Assembly (NCBI RefSeq): GCF_033542235.1
Contig: NZ_JAWRCU010000006.1
Coordinates: 124,001 to 188,000, forward strand
From: JAWRCU01 sp033542235
GTDB taxonomy: Bacteria > Pseudomonadota > Alphaproteobacteria > Rhizobiales > Rhizobiaceae
Direction of reading: 5' to 3'
DNA length: 64,000 nt
This document shows, piece by piece, positions 8,741 to 17,363 of this stretch. How positions within the stretch are numbered: position 1 is the stretch's first letter; every line of letters begins with the position of its first letter. A program made the position numbers and the translations under genes. Under the pieces are notes generated by a model. The model saw only the letters and a program-made list of their open reading frames with translations, was not told the origin of the DNA and did not search any database.

Positions 8741-9790
8741 CTATCTCAGCACGCCGACGGCTTCGGGACGGGCATGGAACGTCAATCCCTGTCCGAGCAC
8801 GCCCTCGGCGGCCAGGTCGGCGGCAATCAGCGCCGCGATGCTCTCGCCGCCTGGAAGCCTTAGAGTGAGACGGTTCTGCGTTCCGCCGAAGACGAAATCC
8901 TCGACTGTCGCGGTGAAGGTTATGTCGCCATCGCCGCCGGGGCCGAAAGCGATGTCGCCCGGACGCACCCACAGTGTTGCCGCGTCGGTGTCACCGCCGG
9001 AATCGCGCGTTTCGGGCAGCGAGAAGCCAGTTCCCAAGCCGTGCCACTGACCGTTCGATCGGCTGCCGCGCAGAAAATTGTTCTCGCCCAGGAACTCGGC
9101 GACGAAACGCGTCGTCGGGGACTTGAACAGCCGAGCCGGCGAGCCCTCCTCAACAATCTTTCCCTTCTCGAACACGGCGATGCGATCCGACATTGTCAGC
9201 GCTTCCTGCTGGTCATGCGTGACATAAAGGAACGTGACGCCCGTCTCCCTATGGAGGCGGCGGAGTTCCGTCTGCATCTGCTCCCGCAGCATCCGATCGA
9301 GCGCCGACAGCGGCTCGTCGAGGAGGAGGACACGTGGTCCGAATGAAAGGGCGCGCGCCAGCGCCACGCGCTGCTGCTGCCCGCCTGAAAGCTGGCGTGG
9401 CTTGCGATCTGCGAAGCTGTCGAGCCCGACGAGGGAAAGCATCTCGTCGACGCGCGCCTTGATGCGTGCGGCATCCCATTTTCGGACTTTCAACGGAAAG
9501 GCGATGTTTCCGGCGACCGTAAGGTGCGGGAACAGCGCGTAGCCCTGGAAAACGAAACCGAAATCCCGATCCTCGGGCTCCTTGGCAGTGATATCCTGCC
9601 CATCGAGCAGTATCCGACCGGCGTCGGGCTTGTTGAAACCGGCGAGCGACATTAGAAGCGTCGTCTTGCCCGAACCGGAAGGGCCGAGGAGGGAGATGAA
9701 CTCCCCCTCCTTGACCGTTAGCGACACGTCGTCGAGCGCCCTGAGCACTCCATAGGTCATCACCAGGCTTTCAACGACGAGAAAAGACAT
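8741..9790 (-). CDS. ABC transporter ATP-binding protein (PotA/spermidine-putrescine type)
   Basis: 349-aa ATPase of the polyamine/opine/iron (MOI) importer class. Walker A GPSGSGKTT, Q-loop FVFQGYALFPHLTV, signature LSGGQQQRVALARAL, Walker B VLLLDEPLSALD and switch YVTHDQQEALTMSD are intact. A TOBE-like C-terminal domain (about 240-349) is typical of PotA/UgpC. The start codon overlaps the stop of the preceding amidinotransferase-fold gene by one base (TAATG). It powers the importer formed with the two permeases and the binding protein upstream in the operon. Confidence 0.92.
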   Translation of the reverse strand: MSFLVVESLVMTYGVLRALDDVSLTVKEGEFISLLGPSGSGKTTLLMSLAGFNKPDAGRILLDGQDITAKEPEDRDFGFVFQGYALFPHLTVAGNIAFPLKVRKWDAARIKARVDEMLSLVGLDSFADRKPRQLSGGQQQRVALARALSFGPRVLLLDEPLSALDRMLREQMQTELRRLHRETGVTFLYVTHDQQEALTMSDRIAVFEKGKIVEEGSPARLFKSPTTRFVAEFLGENNFLRGSRSNGQWHGLGTGFSLPETRDSGGDTDAATLWVRPGDIAFGPGGDGDITFTATVEDFVFGGTQNRLTLRLPGGESIAALIAADLAAEGVLGQGLTFHARPEAVGVLR

Positions 9791-10806
9791 TAGACAGGGT
9801 CCCGAGCAAGAGGCGCCGTCGAGCAGTGAATGCCGCCGCCGCCGGCCTCGACTGGCTCATAGTCGCAGGTGATCAGCTCGACTCCGGCGTCGGCTAACCG
9901 GTCCTCGAGGCGCTTCGAGCGGCTGCCGTGCATGACAACCTTGCTGGGCGCGATGGCCAGCGAGTTGAGCGAGAACGCGTTGTCCTCTGGCGGAAGCTCG
10001 ATGAGCTTGATGCCGCGCTTCTGCAGATACTCGATGAAGAACCAGGGAAGCTCGTTGAGGTTCACGATCGCCTTGTCGACGTCAATCATATTGAAGGCGC
10101 CGTCGATATGAATGCGGTAGCCCATGCCCGGCAGCGTGATCAGCTCGACGCCGTGATAGCCGAGGATCGCCTGCATCTGGCGGACGCCTTCCTCATTGCA
10201 CGCGACCGAGACGCAGCAGACTGCCGTCTTGTCGTCGATGTTGGCGTAGCCGCCGCCTTCGAAGACGGCGTTGCCGGTCAGCGTAGCGACTATCGGGCAG
10301 CCGACGCGCGCCAGCGCGCGGGTGACGGGCAGTTCCTCGCCGCGGCGCACCTTGCGTGCAAGGCGGGTGACGATGGCGCCGCTCTTGATGCCGACACAGC
10401 TGTCCCGGGTATAGACCTGTTTCATGCGGCCCGGCGCGGCTTCGCCCACGAGAACGACGTTAACGCCCTCCTTGCGCAGGATGCCGGTGAACTGGTCGTG
10501 TGCCTTCTGCATCGCAGCGAGATCGGGGAGCTCCTTGCCTATCCAGTACCAGCCTTTCTTGGGATCGCCATAGCCGCCGACTTCAGGCATCTTCTTATCG
10601 GCGGTGACGATCTTCACCTCGTCGCCCGGACGGTGCATCAGAACGGCGCGTAACTTGCCGACATCGTTGGAACAGCCCCATACACCGCCCCAGACTTCCT
10701 CCTGCTCGACGGGGTCGTGGAAAGCAGGCTCGGGCACCGATCCGAACGTCTGGAAGAAGACCTTCTCCCGATATTCGTGATCACTCATTGCATGCGCTTG
10801 GCTCAT
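9790..10806 (-). CDS. Arginine deiminase/amidinotransferase-fold enzyme (DDAH-like)
   Basis: 338-aa beta/alpha-propeller enzyme of the guanidino-modifying superfamily. Seen: the N-terminal strand LRAVLMHRPGDEV, YTRDSCVGIKSGAIVTRLAR, GNAVFEGGGY (conserved Glu), the histidine region GMGYRIHIDGAFNMID, and the C-terminal nucleophile EAGGGGIHCSTAPLARDP with C328. Members hydrolyse or transfer the amidino group of arginine, methylarginines or agmatine-like compounds. Its placement inside an ABC-importer operon, between the ATPase and a permease gene, makes a guanidino substrate the natural reading for the module. The exact reaction (hydrolase or transferase) is undetermined. Confidence 0.85.
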   Translation of the reverse strand: MSQAHAMSDHEYREKVFFQTFGSVPEPAFHDPVEQEEVWGGVWGCSNDVGKLRAVLMHRPGDEVKIVTADKKMPEVGGYGDPKKGWYWIGKELPDLAAMQKAHDQFTGILRKEGVNVVLVGEAAPGRMKQVYTRDSCVGIKSGAIVTRLARKVRRGEELPVTRALARVGCPIVATLTGNAVFEGGGYANIDDKTAVCCVSVACNEEGVRQMQAILGYHGVELITLPGMGYRIHIDGAFNMIDVDKAIVNLNELPWFFIEYLQKRGIKLIELPPEDNAFSLNSLAIAPSKVVMHGSRSKRLEDRLADAGVELITCDYEPVEAGGGGIHCSTAPLARDPV

Positions 10807-10839
10807 CGTAATCCCCTTTTCATTGGATGAGGTGAAAGC

Positions 10840-11643
10840 TTATTTCGGCGAACCGGCTCGCTTGTGGCGTCCGGAAAACAGGCTTTGTGCGATCAGCACC
10901 GCCATGGTTGCGATCAGCAGGACCGAGGCGATTGCGGCAAGCGCCGGGTCGATGGAATCCGTGATGGAGGTGTAGATTCGGCGGGGGAGCGTGACGAAGT
11001 GGCGGGCGGTGATGAACAGTGTGACCGTGATCTCGTCCCAGGACGTGATGAAAGCCAGGAAGGCTCCGGCCGCGAGACCGGGCGCGATGTTGGGGAGGAT
11101 GACGCGCCCGAAGATCGTCATGGGCCGGGCGCCGAGGCTGCGTGCCGCTGTCACCATGCGGTTGTCGAGGTTGGAGAGCGAAGCTGCGATGGCCAGGAAT
11201 GCCATTGGCAGGGACAAAACGACGTGGACGACCAGCACACCCCAGAAGGTGTCCAGCATCGACATTTTCGACAGAACCCGCACCACGCCGACAGCGTAGA
11301 TGATCGGCGGTACGATGAGTGGGGAAAGCATCAGCAGCCGGACCGACGAGGGCCACCAGCCGGCCCGGATCCAAGCGCCCACGGCGAAAGCCGCAGCGAT
11401 CGCTGTTGCAATGATCGCGGTTGCGAACGCGGCCAGTACAGAGTTGCGAAAGCTCGGCACCCAGTCGCGTGCCGGATCGACGAGCGAGGCGTAGTGGGCG
11501 AAAGAGATTCCGTCGGCGGGAAGCGACAGATAGGTCTTGTCGGTCACGGAGACAGGGATCACCACCAAGACCGGCAGGAACAGAAACAGAAGGAAGGCCC
11601 AGACGACGGCCATCATCAGGCGGTGGCGTGTCCTGGCGCTCAT
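10840..11643 (-). CDS. ABC transporter permease (PotC-like)
   Basis: 267-aa inner-membrane permease with about six hydrophobic helices beginning at AVVWAFLLFLFLPVLVVIP. The cytoplasmic EAA-type loop (AARSLGARPMTIFGRVILPN) contacts the ATPase. The start at 11643 overlaps the stop of the partner permease by four bases. It forms the importer pore with the 11640-12482 permease. The order binding protein, PotB-like, PotC-like, enzyme, ATPase is that of polyamine/opine-type systems with a catabolic gene inserted. Confidence 0.9.
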   Translation of the reverse strand: MSARTRHRLMMAVVWAFLLFLFLPVLVVIPVSVTDKTYLSLPADGISFAHYASLVDPARDWVPSFRNSVLAAFATAIIATAIAAAFAVGAWIRAGWWPSSVRLLMLSPLIVPPIIYAVGVVRVLSKMSMLDTFWGVLVVHVVLSLPMAFLAIAASLSNLDNRMVTAARSLGARPMTIFGRVILPNIAPGLAAGAFLAFITSWDEITVTLFITARHFVTLPRRIYTSITDSIDPALAAIASVLLIATMAVLIAQSLFSGRHKRAGSPK

Positions 11644-12482
11644 TTCGAGCTTCCCCCGAATGCCGCGCGCATCGCGGGACTGCGGAAGACAAGAGCGAGC
11701 AACATGCCTACCGCGATGAGCAGCGCCGCCGACAGCGCGGTCGCCAGATCCCATCGCCCGGTGTTGGATATCTGCACCGAGATATATTCGGCGATCATCA
11801 GGGTCCGACCGCCGCCGAGCAATGCGGGCGTGATCAGGAAGCCCAGCGAAAACACCAGAATGAAAATCGTGGTCACGGCAATCCCGGGCACGCTCATGGG
11901 CAGCCAGACGCGCAGGAAGACGGTCATCGGACGCGCGCCCAGCGAACGCGCCGCCTGGACGACGCGCCGGTCGATATCGGTGAGGTTGGCGTAAAGCAGC
12001 AGGACTGCGAAGGGCACCATGTAGTGGACCATGCCGATGGTGACGCCGACACGATTGTAGACCAGCTGGATCGGCTCGGTGATCGCGCCGATGGACATCA
12101 GCCCGCTGTTGAGCACACCCTGGGAACGGAGAATGGTGATCCAGGCGAAGGCGCGCACAAGGACCGATACCCAGAACGGAATGGAGACCATCAGCAAGGC
12201 GAGCTTTCGCTGCCTGTGGTCCATGTGGATCATCCCGAAGGCGATCACATAGGCAATCACCATAGTGATGAGGGTGGTGCTGATGGAGACGACCAGCGTC
12301 GTCTGCACGACCCGCGCAACGGCCCTGCTGGTGAACAGCCGCTCATAATTCGCGAGCGCTCCGCTTCCCTCGGTCACGGAGAGCGCGAGCACCTGAAGGA
12401 TCGGCAGGGCGTAAAGCAATATCACCAACAGGCCGGCCGGCACTGTCAGATATAGCGCAAAGCGTTCAAAGCGTGACGACAT
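11640..12482 (-). CDS. ABC transporter permease (PotB-like)
   Basis: 280-aa permease opening with a hydrophobic helix (LYLTVPAGLLVILLYALPIL) and carrying the EAA motif AARSLGARPMTVFLRVWLPM. The start at 12482 (MSSRFERF) is favoured over 12566, whose extra 28 residues are low-complexity Gly/Ala. It pairs with the PotC-like permease that overlaps its stop. An 86-base gap separates it from the binding-protein gene upstream. Confidence 0.9.
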   Translation of the reverse strand: MSSRFERFALYLTVPAGLLVILLYALPILQVLALSVTEGSGALANYERLFTSRAVARVVQTTLVVSISTTLITMVIAYVIAFGMIHMDHRQRKLALLMVSIPFWVSVLVRAFAWITILRSQGVLNSGLMSIGAITEPIQLVYNRVGVTIGMVHYMVPFAVLLLYANLTDIDRRVVQAARSLGARPMTVFLRVWLPMSVPGIAVTTIFILVFSLGFLITPALLGGGRTLMIAEYISVQISNTGRWDLATALSAALLIAVGMLLALVFRSPAMRAAFGGSSK

Positions 12483-12568
12483 GTCCGTTTCCGCTTGGGC
12501 GGCAAGACAAGATTGATTTTTGCCGCCGCCCGCCCCGCCAAGCCAGGCAAAGCGGGCGGCCTTCAAGA

Positions 12569-13666
12569 TCAGGTGGCGATCAAGTCGAGGAACTTGTTCT
12601 GCACGTCTGCTTCGTTGGCGGCGTACCAGGTGGGATCAATCAGAATCTGCCCGGTGGTGTTGGCCGGTGAAGTCGGATTGAAGACGCGGTCCTCGTCGGT
12701 CATCATCGCCTCAGCTGCCGGGTTGGTCGGACCGTTACCCATCAGGCGAAGCAACGTGATCTGCGGCTCGGGATCGAGCGCCGAGTTGATGAACTCGAAC
12801 ACCTTCTTGCCGGCCGGGTTACCCTTCGGCACGGACCAGGCGCTGATGAGAAGCGTGTTCTGGTTCCACGTGATGGCGTAGTCGGGATTCTCCTGGATGA
12901 GCAGCTTGGCGCGGGTGTGCCAGATGTTGCCCATAACCACCTCGCCGTCGCGGAAGAGCTGCTGGCTCTGGGCGCCGCCTTCCCAGAAGATGATCTTGTC
13001 GAGGTGAGGTTGCAGCTTGGCGAAGGCGCGGTCGACATCAAGGGGATAGAGCTGGTCGGGAGCGACGCCGTCGGCGACCAGGATCGTTTCCAACTGGCCC
13101 TGGATCCACTTGCACATCGTACGCTTGCCGGGGATCTTGTCGAAGTCGAAGAAATCCTTCCAATCGGTCAGCTTCTCGACGCCGGTGGTCTTCTTGTTGT
13201 GGAACAGAACGTTGGCGAATGCGTAGTTGCCGACGCCGAACTCCTGCGAGAAGTTGGGAATCTTGTTCTTATCGACGATGCCGTAGTCGATCGGCTCGAC
13301 ATAGTTGCCGGCCGAGAGAACCTGGGCATCGATCAGGCCGTTGTCCATCACGTCCCAGGTGACGTTGCCGCTGTCGACCATCGTGCGCACGGCGCCGATA
13401 GCGGGACCGGCACCGTCGATGACGAGCTTCATACCGGTCTTGGCGGTGAACGGGCCACCGAACGCTTGCTGGAAGGCGTCGACGGCGACACCCCCCCAGT
13501 TGCAAAGCACGACCTCGTTGTCGGCTGCGTGAGCCGTGCCGGGGCGCAATGCCACGCCCAGACCCAACGCAGCCAAGGCGGTCAGGAACCCACGGCGATC
13601 GACTTGGCCGGCTCGAAATTTCTGCAGCAGTATTTCTGCCGAGTCTTTTGCAAAATGGTTGGTCAT
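12569..13666 (-). CDS. ABC transporter extracellular binding protein (PotD/PotF type), Tat-exported
   Basis: 365-aa periplasmic solute-binding protein of bacterial family 1/13. The N-terminus has a twin-arginine signal (DRRGFLTALAALGLGVAL) ending in a plausible AHA cleavage site near residue 47. The mature part has the family's NWGGVAVDAFQQAF start and a late NPTSPANTTGQILIDPTWYA segment. The ligand is unknown; polyamine-, opine- or guanidino-like cations are usual for the class. Its start overlaps the stop of the LacI gene by four bases, so regulator and transporter share one mRNA. Confidence 0.9.
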   Translation of the reverse strand: MTNHFAKDSAEILLQKFRAGQVDRRGFLTALAALGLGVALRPGTAHAADNEVVLCNWGGVAVDAFQQAFGGPFTAKTGMKLVIDGAGPAIGAVRTMVDSGNVTWDVMDNGLIDAQVLSAGNYVEPIDYGIVDKNKIPNFSQEFGVGNYAFANVLFHNKKTTGVEKLTDWKDFFDFDKIPGKRTMCKWIQGQLETILVADGVAPDQLYPLDVDRAFAKLQPHLDKIIFWEGGAQSQQLFRDGEVVMGNIWHTRAKLLIQENPDYAITWNQNTLLISAWSVPKGNPAGKKVFEFINSALDPEPQITLLRLMGNGPTNPAAEAMMTDEDRVFNPTSPANTTGQILIDPTWYAANEADVQNKFLDLIAT

Positions 13667-14877
13667 TTCTTTTCCCCTTTCTTGTTCGGTTGGCCTTGAG
13701 CGACTTCCCTGGATTTGGTGGCGCTTCTTGGTGCGGTACGCCAGTGACGGCGCAGGCGCGGCGGAGCGACGGAGCTTCGTGACACGAGTTCGACGTCGAC
13801 ATACTCGATGGTTTCTGGGGACTGTTCCCCTCTCAGCAAGCCTACCAGCAGTTGGACTCCGCGCACCCCGAAAGTCTCGAAGGACTGGCGGACGGTCGAA
13901 AGAGGCGGTCCGATCACATCGGCGTTTGGAATGTCGTCGAATCCTATGATCGACAGATCCTCCGGGACCGACAGCCCAGCCTCCCGGGCAGCTCTGAGGA
14001 TACCAAGCGCGACCACATCGGCGGCCACGAAGATCGCTGTGGGCGGCTCCTTGAACTGGTCCAGTATGGCAAATGCCGCCTCGCCGTCCGCTGCTTCATA
14101 GCCGAGAAAGAGCATAAGCGACGGATCGGGATCGATGCCGGCAGCTTCAAGCGCCTCGCGGTATCCGGCAAAGCGTTCGGCACTCGAGATAAGGTTCCTG
14201 TCACCGCCGACAAAGGCAATCCGGCGATGCCCGGCAGCAAGGAGATGTTCGGTCGCAAGCCGGCCGCCATTGCGATTGCGCGCATAGAGACGCGGGGCTT
14301 CGGCATTCGGCACATCTTCGTCGAGCAGGACGACATTGCGCACGCGGTTGACGGTCTCGGCGACCTCGGAAGCGCCGGAATGATTGGTCATGAACAGGAT
14401 GCCATCGACCTGCGCGCTCTCAATACGCCTCAGGTGAGCGATCTCATTCTCGACGATGTTCCTGCTGTTGAAGATCAGGAGGCTGTAACCAAGCCGCGCG
14501 CACTCAGCCTCAGCGACACTCGCTATGGCGGAAAAGAATGGATAGGCGATATCCGAGAGAATTAATCCAAGCGATTCGCTGCTGCCGAGGCTCAGTCTGC
14601 GCGCGGCAACATTGGGTCTGTATCCAAGATCGTTGGCGGCTGCTTCGATCCGCGCGACAGTATCGGTCGGTAGAGCGATGCGGTTGTTGAAGTGCCTAGA
14701 TACTGCCGTTACCGAAAGCCCCGCGGCCGCCGCGACATCTCGAATTGTCGGCGCGACAATACGGTTTTTAGGCGCACGGGGTCCCGTCAAAACAGTTCGG
14801 CCTCGCAACAGCACTGCAGATACATGCTGTTCCTCATCGCGTTCAATCCCGATTGCCCCCTTTACAAATGAAAGCAT
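13663..14877 (-). CDS. LacI family transcriptional regulator
   Basis: About 404 aa. The HTH and hinge run APTIRDVAAAAGLSVTAVSR to NDLGYRPNVAARRL, followed by a two-lobe periplasmic-binding-like effector domain (LGLILSDIAYPFFSAI ... DLSIIGFDDIPNADVIGPPL). About 40 residues precede the HTH if ATG 14877 is used; GTG 14895 or internal GTG/TTG codons near 14785-14815 are alternatives, so the start is uncertain. It is the first gene of the importer operon. Two overlapping LacI-type palindromes lie just upstream at 14898-14923, so autoregulation and control of the divergent decarboxylase are likely. Confidence 0.88.
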   Translation of the reverse strand: MLSFVKGAIGIERDEEQHVSAVLLRGRTVLTGPRAPKNRIVAPTIRDVAAAAGLSVTAVSRHFNNRIALPTDTVARIEAAANDLGYRPNVAARRLSLGSSESLGLILSDIAYPFFSAIASVAEAECARLGYSLLIFNSRNIVENEIAHLRRIESAQVDGILFMTNHSGASEVAETVNRVRNVVLLDEDVPNAEAPRLYARNRNGGRLATEHLLAAGHRRIAFVGGDRNLISSAERFAGYREALEAAGIDPDPSLMLFLGYEAADGEAAFAILDQFKEPPTAIFVAADVVALGILRAAREAGLSVPEDLSIIGFDDIPNADVIGPPLSTVRQSFETFGVRGVQLLVGLLRGEQSPETIEYVDVELVSRSSVAPPRLRRHWRTAPRSATKSREVAQGQPNKKGEKK

Positions 14878-14897
14878 AGAGCATGTAGTTACCACCT

Positions 14898-14923
14898 GTA
14901 AAGCGCTTTACTAAACCGCTTTA
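14898..14923. promoter_or_regulatory. Tandem LacI-type operators in the divergent LacI / ThDP-enzyme promoter
   Basis: GTAAAGCGCTTTAC (14898-14911) is a perfect 14-bp palindrome with the central CG typical of LacI/GalR operators. A second site, TAAACCGCTTTA (14912-14923), abuts it, its core centred 13 bp further on, and is palindromic except for one position per arm. They lie between the LacI gene and the plus-strand decarboxylase at 15013. A third related site is at 19566-19577. Confidence 0.8.
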
Positions 14924-15012
14924 CCATGTTGACTCGGGCCCTCGCCTGGGACGACAGCCTCGCGCAACATGCCGGCTAGCGGAGGGCTCAGCGGGATTGT
15001 CCGGCGCTGAAC

Positions 15013-16641
15013 ATGGATGCGAGAATGCGAAGCTTGGCAAAATATCTGGTGGAGATCCTGGAAGCGAACGGCGTCGACCTCGTCTTCGGCATTCCAGGCG
15101 TCCACACCGTCGACCTCTATCGCGGACTTGAGAACTCAAGAATCCGCCATGTCACGCCCCGGCATGAACAGGGCGCGGGCTTTATGGCGGATGGCTATGC
15201 ACGGGTGACAAGGAAGCCAGGGGTCTGCTTCATCATCACCGGACCCGGCATGACAAACATCGCGACCGCGATGGGTCAGGCCTATGGGGATTCGATCCCA
15301 ATGCTGGTCATCTCCACGGTGAACTCCGTCGGCGAGATGGGATCCGGCCGAGGCCATCTCCATGAGTTGAAGGACCAGCGTGCGCTGATACACGGAGTTT
15401 CGGCTTTCAGCCACACCGTACTCGATGTCCGCGAGCTCGAACCAGTCCTCGCTCGAGCCTTCGCGCTCTTTTCAGCCGGCCGACCGCGGCCGGTCCATAT
15501 CGAGATCCCTGTCGGATTGCTCAATGCCGATGCCTCCGCCATGCCTTCGGCCCGGCGTTTTATACTCCCTCATCCGCCCGCTCCTCCAGTCGGCGCAGGC
15601 GAAGAAATCGCCTCTCGACTCGTTTCGGCCAGGCAACCGCTGATCGTCGCCGGTGGCGGAGCCGTGCATGCGGCAAGCGCCATTCGTTCTCTCGCCGAGC
15701 GGCTTGGCGCCCCCGTCCTTATGACTGTCAATGCGCGAGGCGTTGTTCCGGGCGATCATCCACTTGCGTTGCCGTTGACCGGCGAGTCGGCCTCGGTCAT
15801 CGATCTTCTGAAGACGTCGGACGCGACGCTCGCGCTTGGAACGGAATTCGGACCCACCGATTTCGCCGACCGTTTGACCGCCATCGGACGCCTACCTGGC
15901 TGGCTTGCCAGAGCTGACCTAGACGCCGAACAGCTGATGCGTGGGCTGGTGGCCGATCGGCCGCTGCTTGCCGATGCTCGGCTGACCGCCGAGGCGGTGC
16001 TCGCGGCGCTGCCGGAGGGGCCGCCCGGCGACGCCGGCCCTCGGCTTGCACATGCCGTCCGACAGGAAGTTGAAGCGGCGATGAACCCCGTCCTCTCGGC
16101 CGGACTGCAGGTTCTCGACACACTGGTGCGAACCTTCCCCGGTGCCATCATCGTCGGGGACTCGACCCAGCCAATTTACGCTGGCTGCACTGCGTTCGGA
16201 GCGATGCAACCAGCGGGCTTCTTCTGTTCCGCCACCGGTTTCGGGACATTGGGATACGCGCTTCCCGCAGGCATAGGCGCGGCTTTGGCCGCGCCTGACA
16301 GCCCTGTGTTCGCAGTCATCGGCGACGGCGGATTGCAGTTCACCATCGGCGAGATGGCAAGCGCGACCGAGACGGGAGCGTCCATCCGTCTGATATTGTG
16401 GAACAATACCGGATATGGCGAGATCAAGACCTACATGCTGAATGCCGGAGTCGCACCGCTGGGTGTTGATATTCGCACCCCCGACTTCGAGCCGATCGCA
16501 AGGGGGTTCGGCTGGCAATATTGCAAGGTTTCCAGCATGAGCGAATTCTCCGCCGCCCTTGGCTCTCCGTGTAAGGGCAACGAGGTCATTGAGATTGACG
16601 AAGCCTCCTTTGTCGGAAGCCTTATCGGGGCGAGCACATGA
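15013..16641 (+). CDS. ThDP-dependent enzyme, acetolactate-synthase family (AruI-like 2-oxo acid decarboxylase)
   Basis: 542-aa three-domain ThDP enzyme. The Pyr domain has GIPGVHTVDLYRGLE, the catalytic Glu in TPRHEQGAGFMADGYAR (E52) and VCFIITGPGMTNIATAMGQA. The central domain covers about 190-330 and the PP domain carries GDGGLQFTIGEMASATETGA...NN (about 436-465). The 'VHTVDLYRGL/RHVTPRHEQGAG' pattern is that of proteins related to AruI, 5-guanidino-2-oxopentanoate decarboxylase of the arginine transaminase route, more than of biosynthetic IlvB. That resemblance is by eye. It sits divergent to the LacI operon, downstream of the operators, and overlaps the next gene by four bases. Confidence 0.82.
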   Translation: MDARMRSLAKYLVEILEANGVDLVFGIPGVHTVDLYRGLENSRIRHVTPRHEQGAGFMADGYARVTRKPGVCFIITGPGMTNIATAMGQAYGDSIPMLVISTVNSVGEMGSGRGHLHELKDQRALIHGVSAFSHTVLDVRELEPVLARAFALFSAGRPRPVHIEIPVGLLNADASAMPSARRFILPHPPAPPVGAGEEIASRLVSARQPLIVAGGGAVHAASAIRSLAERLGAPVLMTVNARGVVPGDHPLALPLTGESASVIDLLKTSDATLALGTEFGPTDFADRLTAIGRLPGWLARADLDAEQLMRGLVADRPLLADARLTAEAVLAALPEGPPGDAGPRLAHAVRQEVEAAMNPVLSAGLQVLDTLVRTFPGAIIVGDSTQPIYAGCTAFGAMQPAGFFCSATGFGTLGYALPAGIGAALAAPDSPVFAVIGDGGLQFTIGEMASATETGASIRLILWNNTGYGEIKTYMLNAGVAPLGVDIRTPDFEPIARGFGWQYCKVSSMSEFSAALGSPCKGNEVIEIDEASFVGSLIGAST

Positions 16642-17363
16642 GCGGAGACGTGACCGGCAGTTGGTTTGCCGTTGCCAATCTCGGCGGTGGACTGTTCAGG
16701 ATCCACGAGCCGCATGTGCACCGGTTCTTCCGTGCCAACATCTTTCTGCTGCACGGGCGCGATGCCGATCTGCTGATCGATTTCGGAATGGGACTGCGGC
16801 CGCTCGCTCCGCTGGTGGCTGGTCTTGCCAGCGGCGCGCCCTTGATCGCCGTGGCGACCCATAGCCACGCAGACCATATCGGCGGATTCCATGAATTCGC
16901 CGACCGGCGTGCTCATTCGAGCGAGGCGCTAGCCTGCGCGTCGATGCCCGAAAGCGCTACTTTTGCGCCCATCTTCCGCGCGCTCGACGAGCCGGTCGCC
17001 GTTCCGCCGGAACTGGGCTGGCGTAAGGAGGGTTGGCGCATCGCTCCCGCCCCACTCACTTCAACCGTGGAAGCGGGCGATATTATCGATCTCGGCGACC
17101 GGCGCTTCGAGGTTCTGCATCTGCCAGGCCATTCGCCTGGCAGCATTGGACTGCTCGATCGCGAGAACGGCGTGTTCTTTCCGGGCGACGCCATCTATCG
17201 CGGCACCCTGGTCGACGATCTGCCGCATAGCGACAGGATAGCTTATTGCGAGACAATGACGCGGATCGCGGCGCTCGACGTCGCCATCGCACATGGCGGC
17301 CACAACGAGGCCATCTCGGGGCAGGAGATGCGCGACATCGCGCTCGATTACATCGGCGCCTAG
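16638..17363 (+). CDS. MBL-fold metallo-hydrolase
   Basis: 241-aa metallo-beta-lactamase-fold protein. The di-metal motif THSHADHIGG (H75, H77, D79, H80), the third His in HLPGHSPGS and the later Asp in FPGDAIYRG are present. Family members hydrolyse thioesters, lactones or acyl-glutathione compounds; the substrate is unknown. ATG overlaps the stop of the ThDP enzyme (ATGA), so the two are translationally coupled. Its stop TAG overlaps the stop of the oppositely oriented oxidase gene through a shared CTAG at 17360-17363. Confidence 0.88.
   Translation: MSGDVTGSWFAVANLGGGLFRIHEPHVHRFFRANIFLLHGRDADLLIDFGMGLRPLAPLVAGLASGAPLIAVATHSHADHIGGFHEFADRRAHSSEALACASMPESATFAPIFRALDEPVAVPPELGWRKEGWRIAPAPLTSTVEAGDIIDLGDRRFEVLHLPGHSPGSIGLLDRENGVFFPGDAIYRGTLVDDLPHSDRIAYCETMTRIAALDVAIAHGGHNEAISGQEMRDIALDYIGA

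Noticed and set aside
6932..8863. 643-codon open frame on the plus strand
   Set aside because: It runs antisense to the BtpA-like and M24-fold genes, is rich in Arg/His/Asp without domain motifs, and is a typical GC-rich shadow frame.
10864..11994. Long plus-strand open frame opposite the permease genes
   Set aside because: Highly charged Asp/Arg/His-rich translation with no fold pattern; the minus strand encodes clear permeases.
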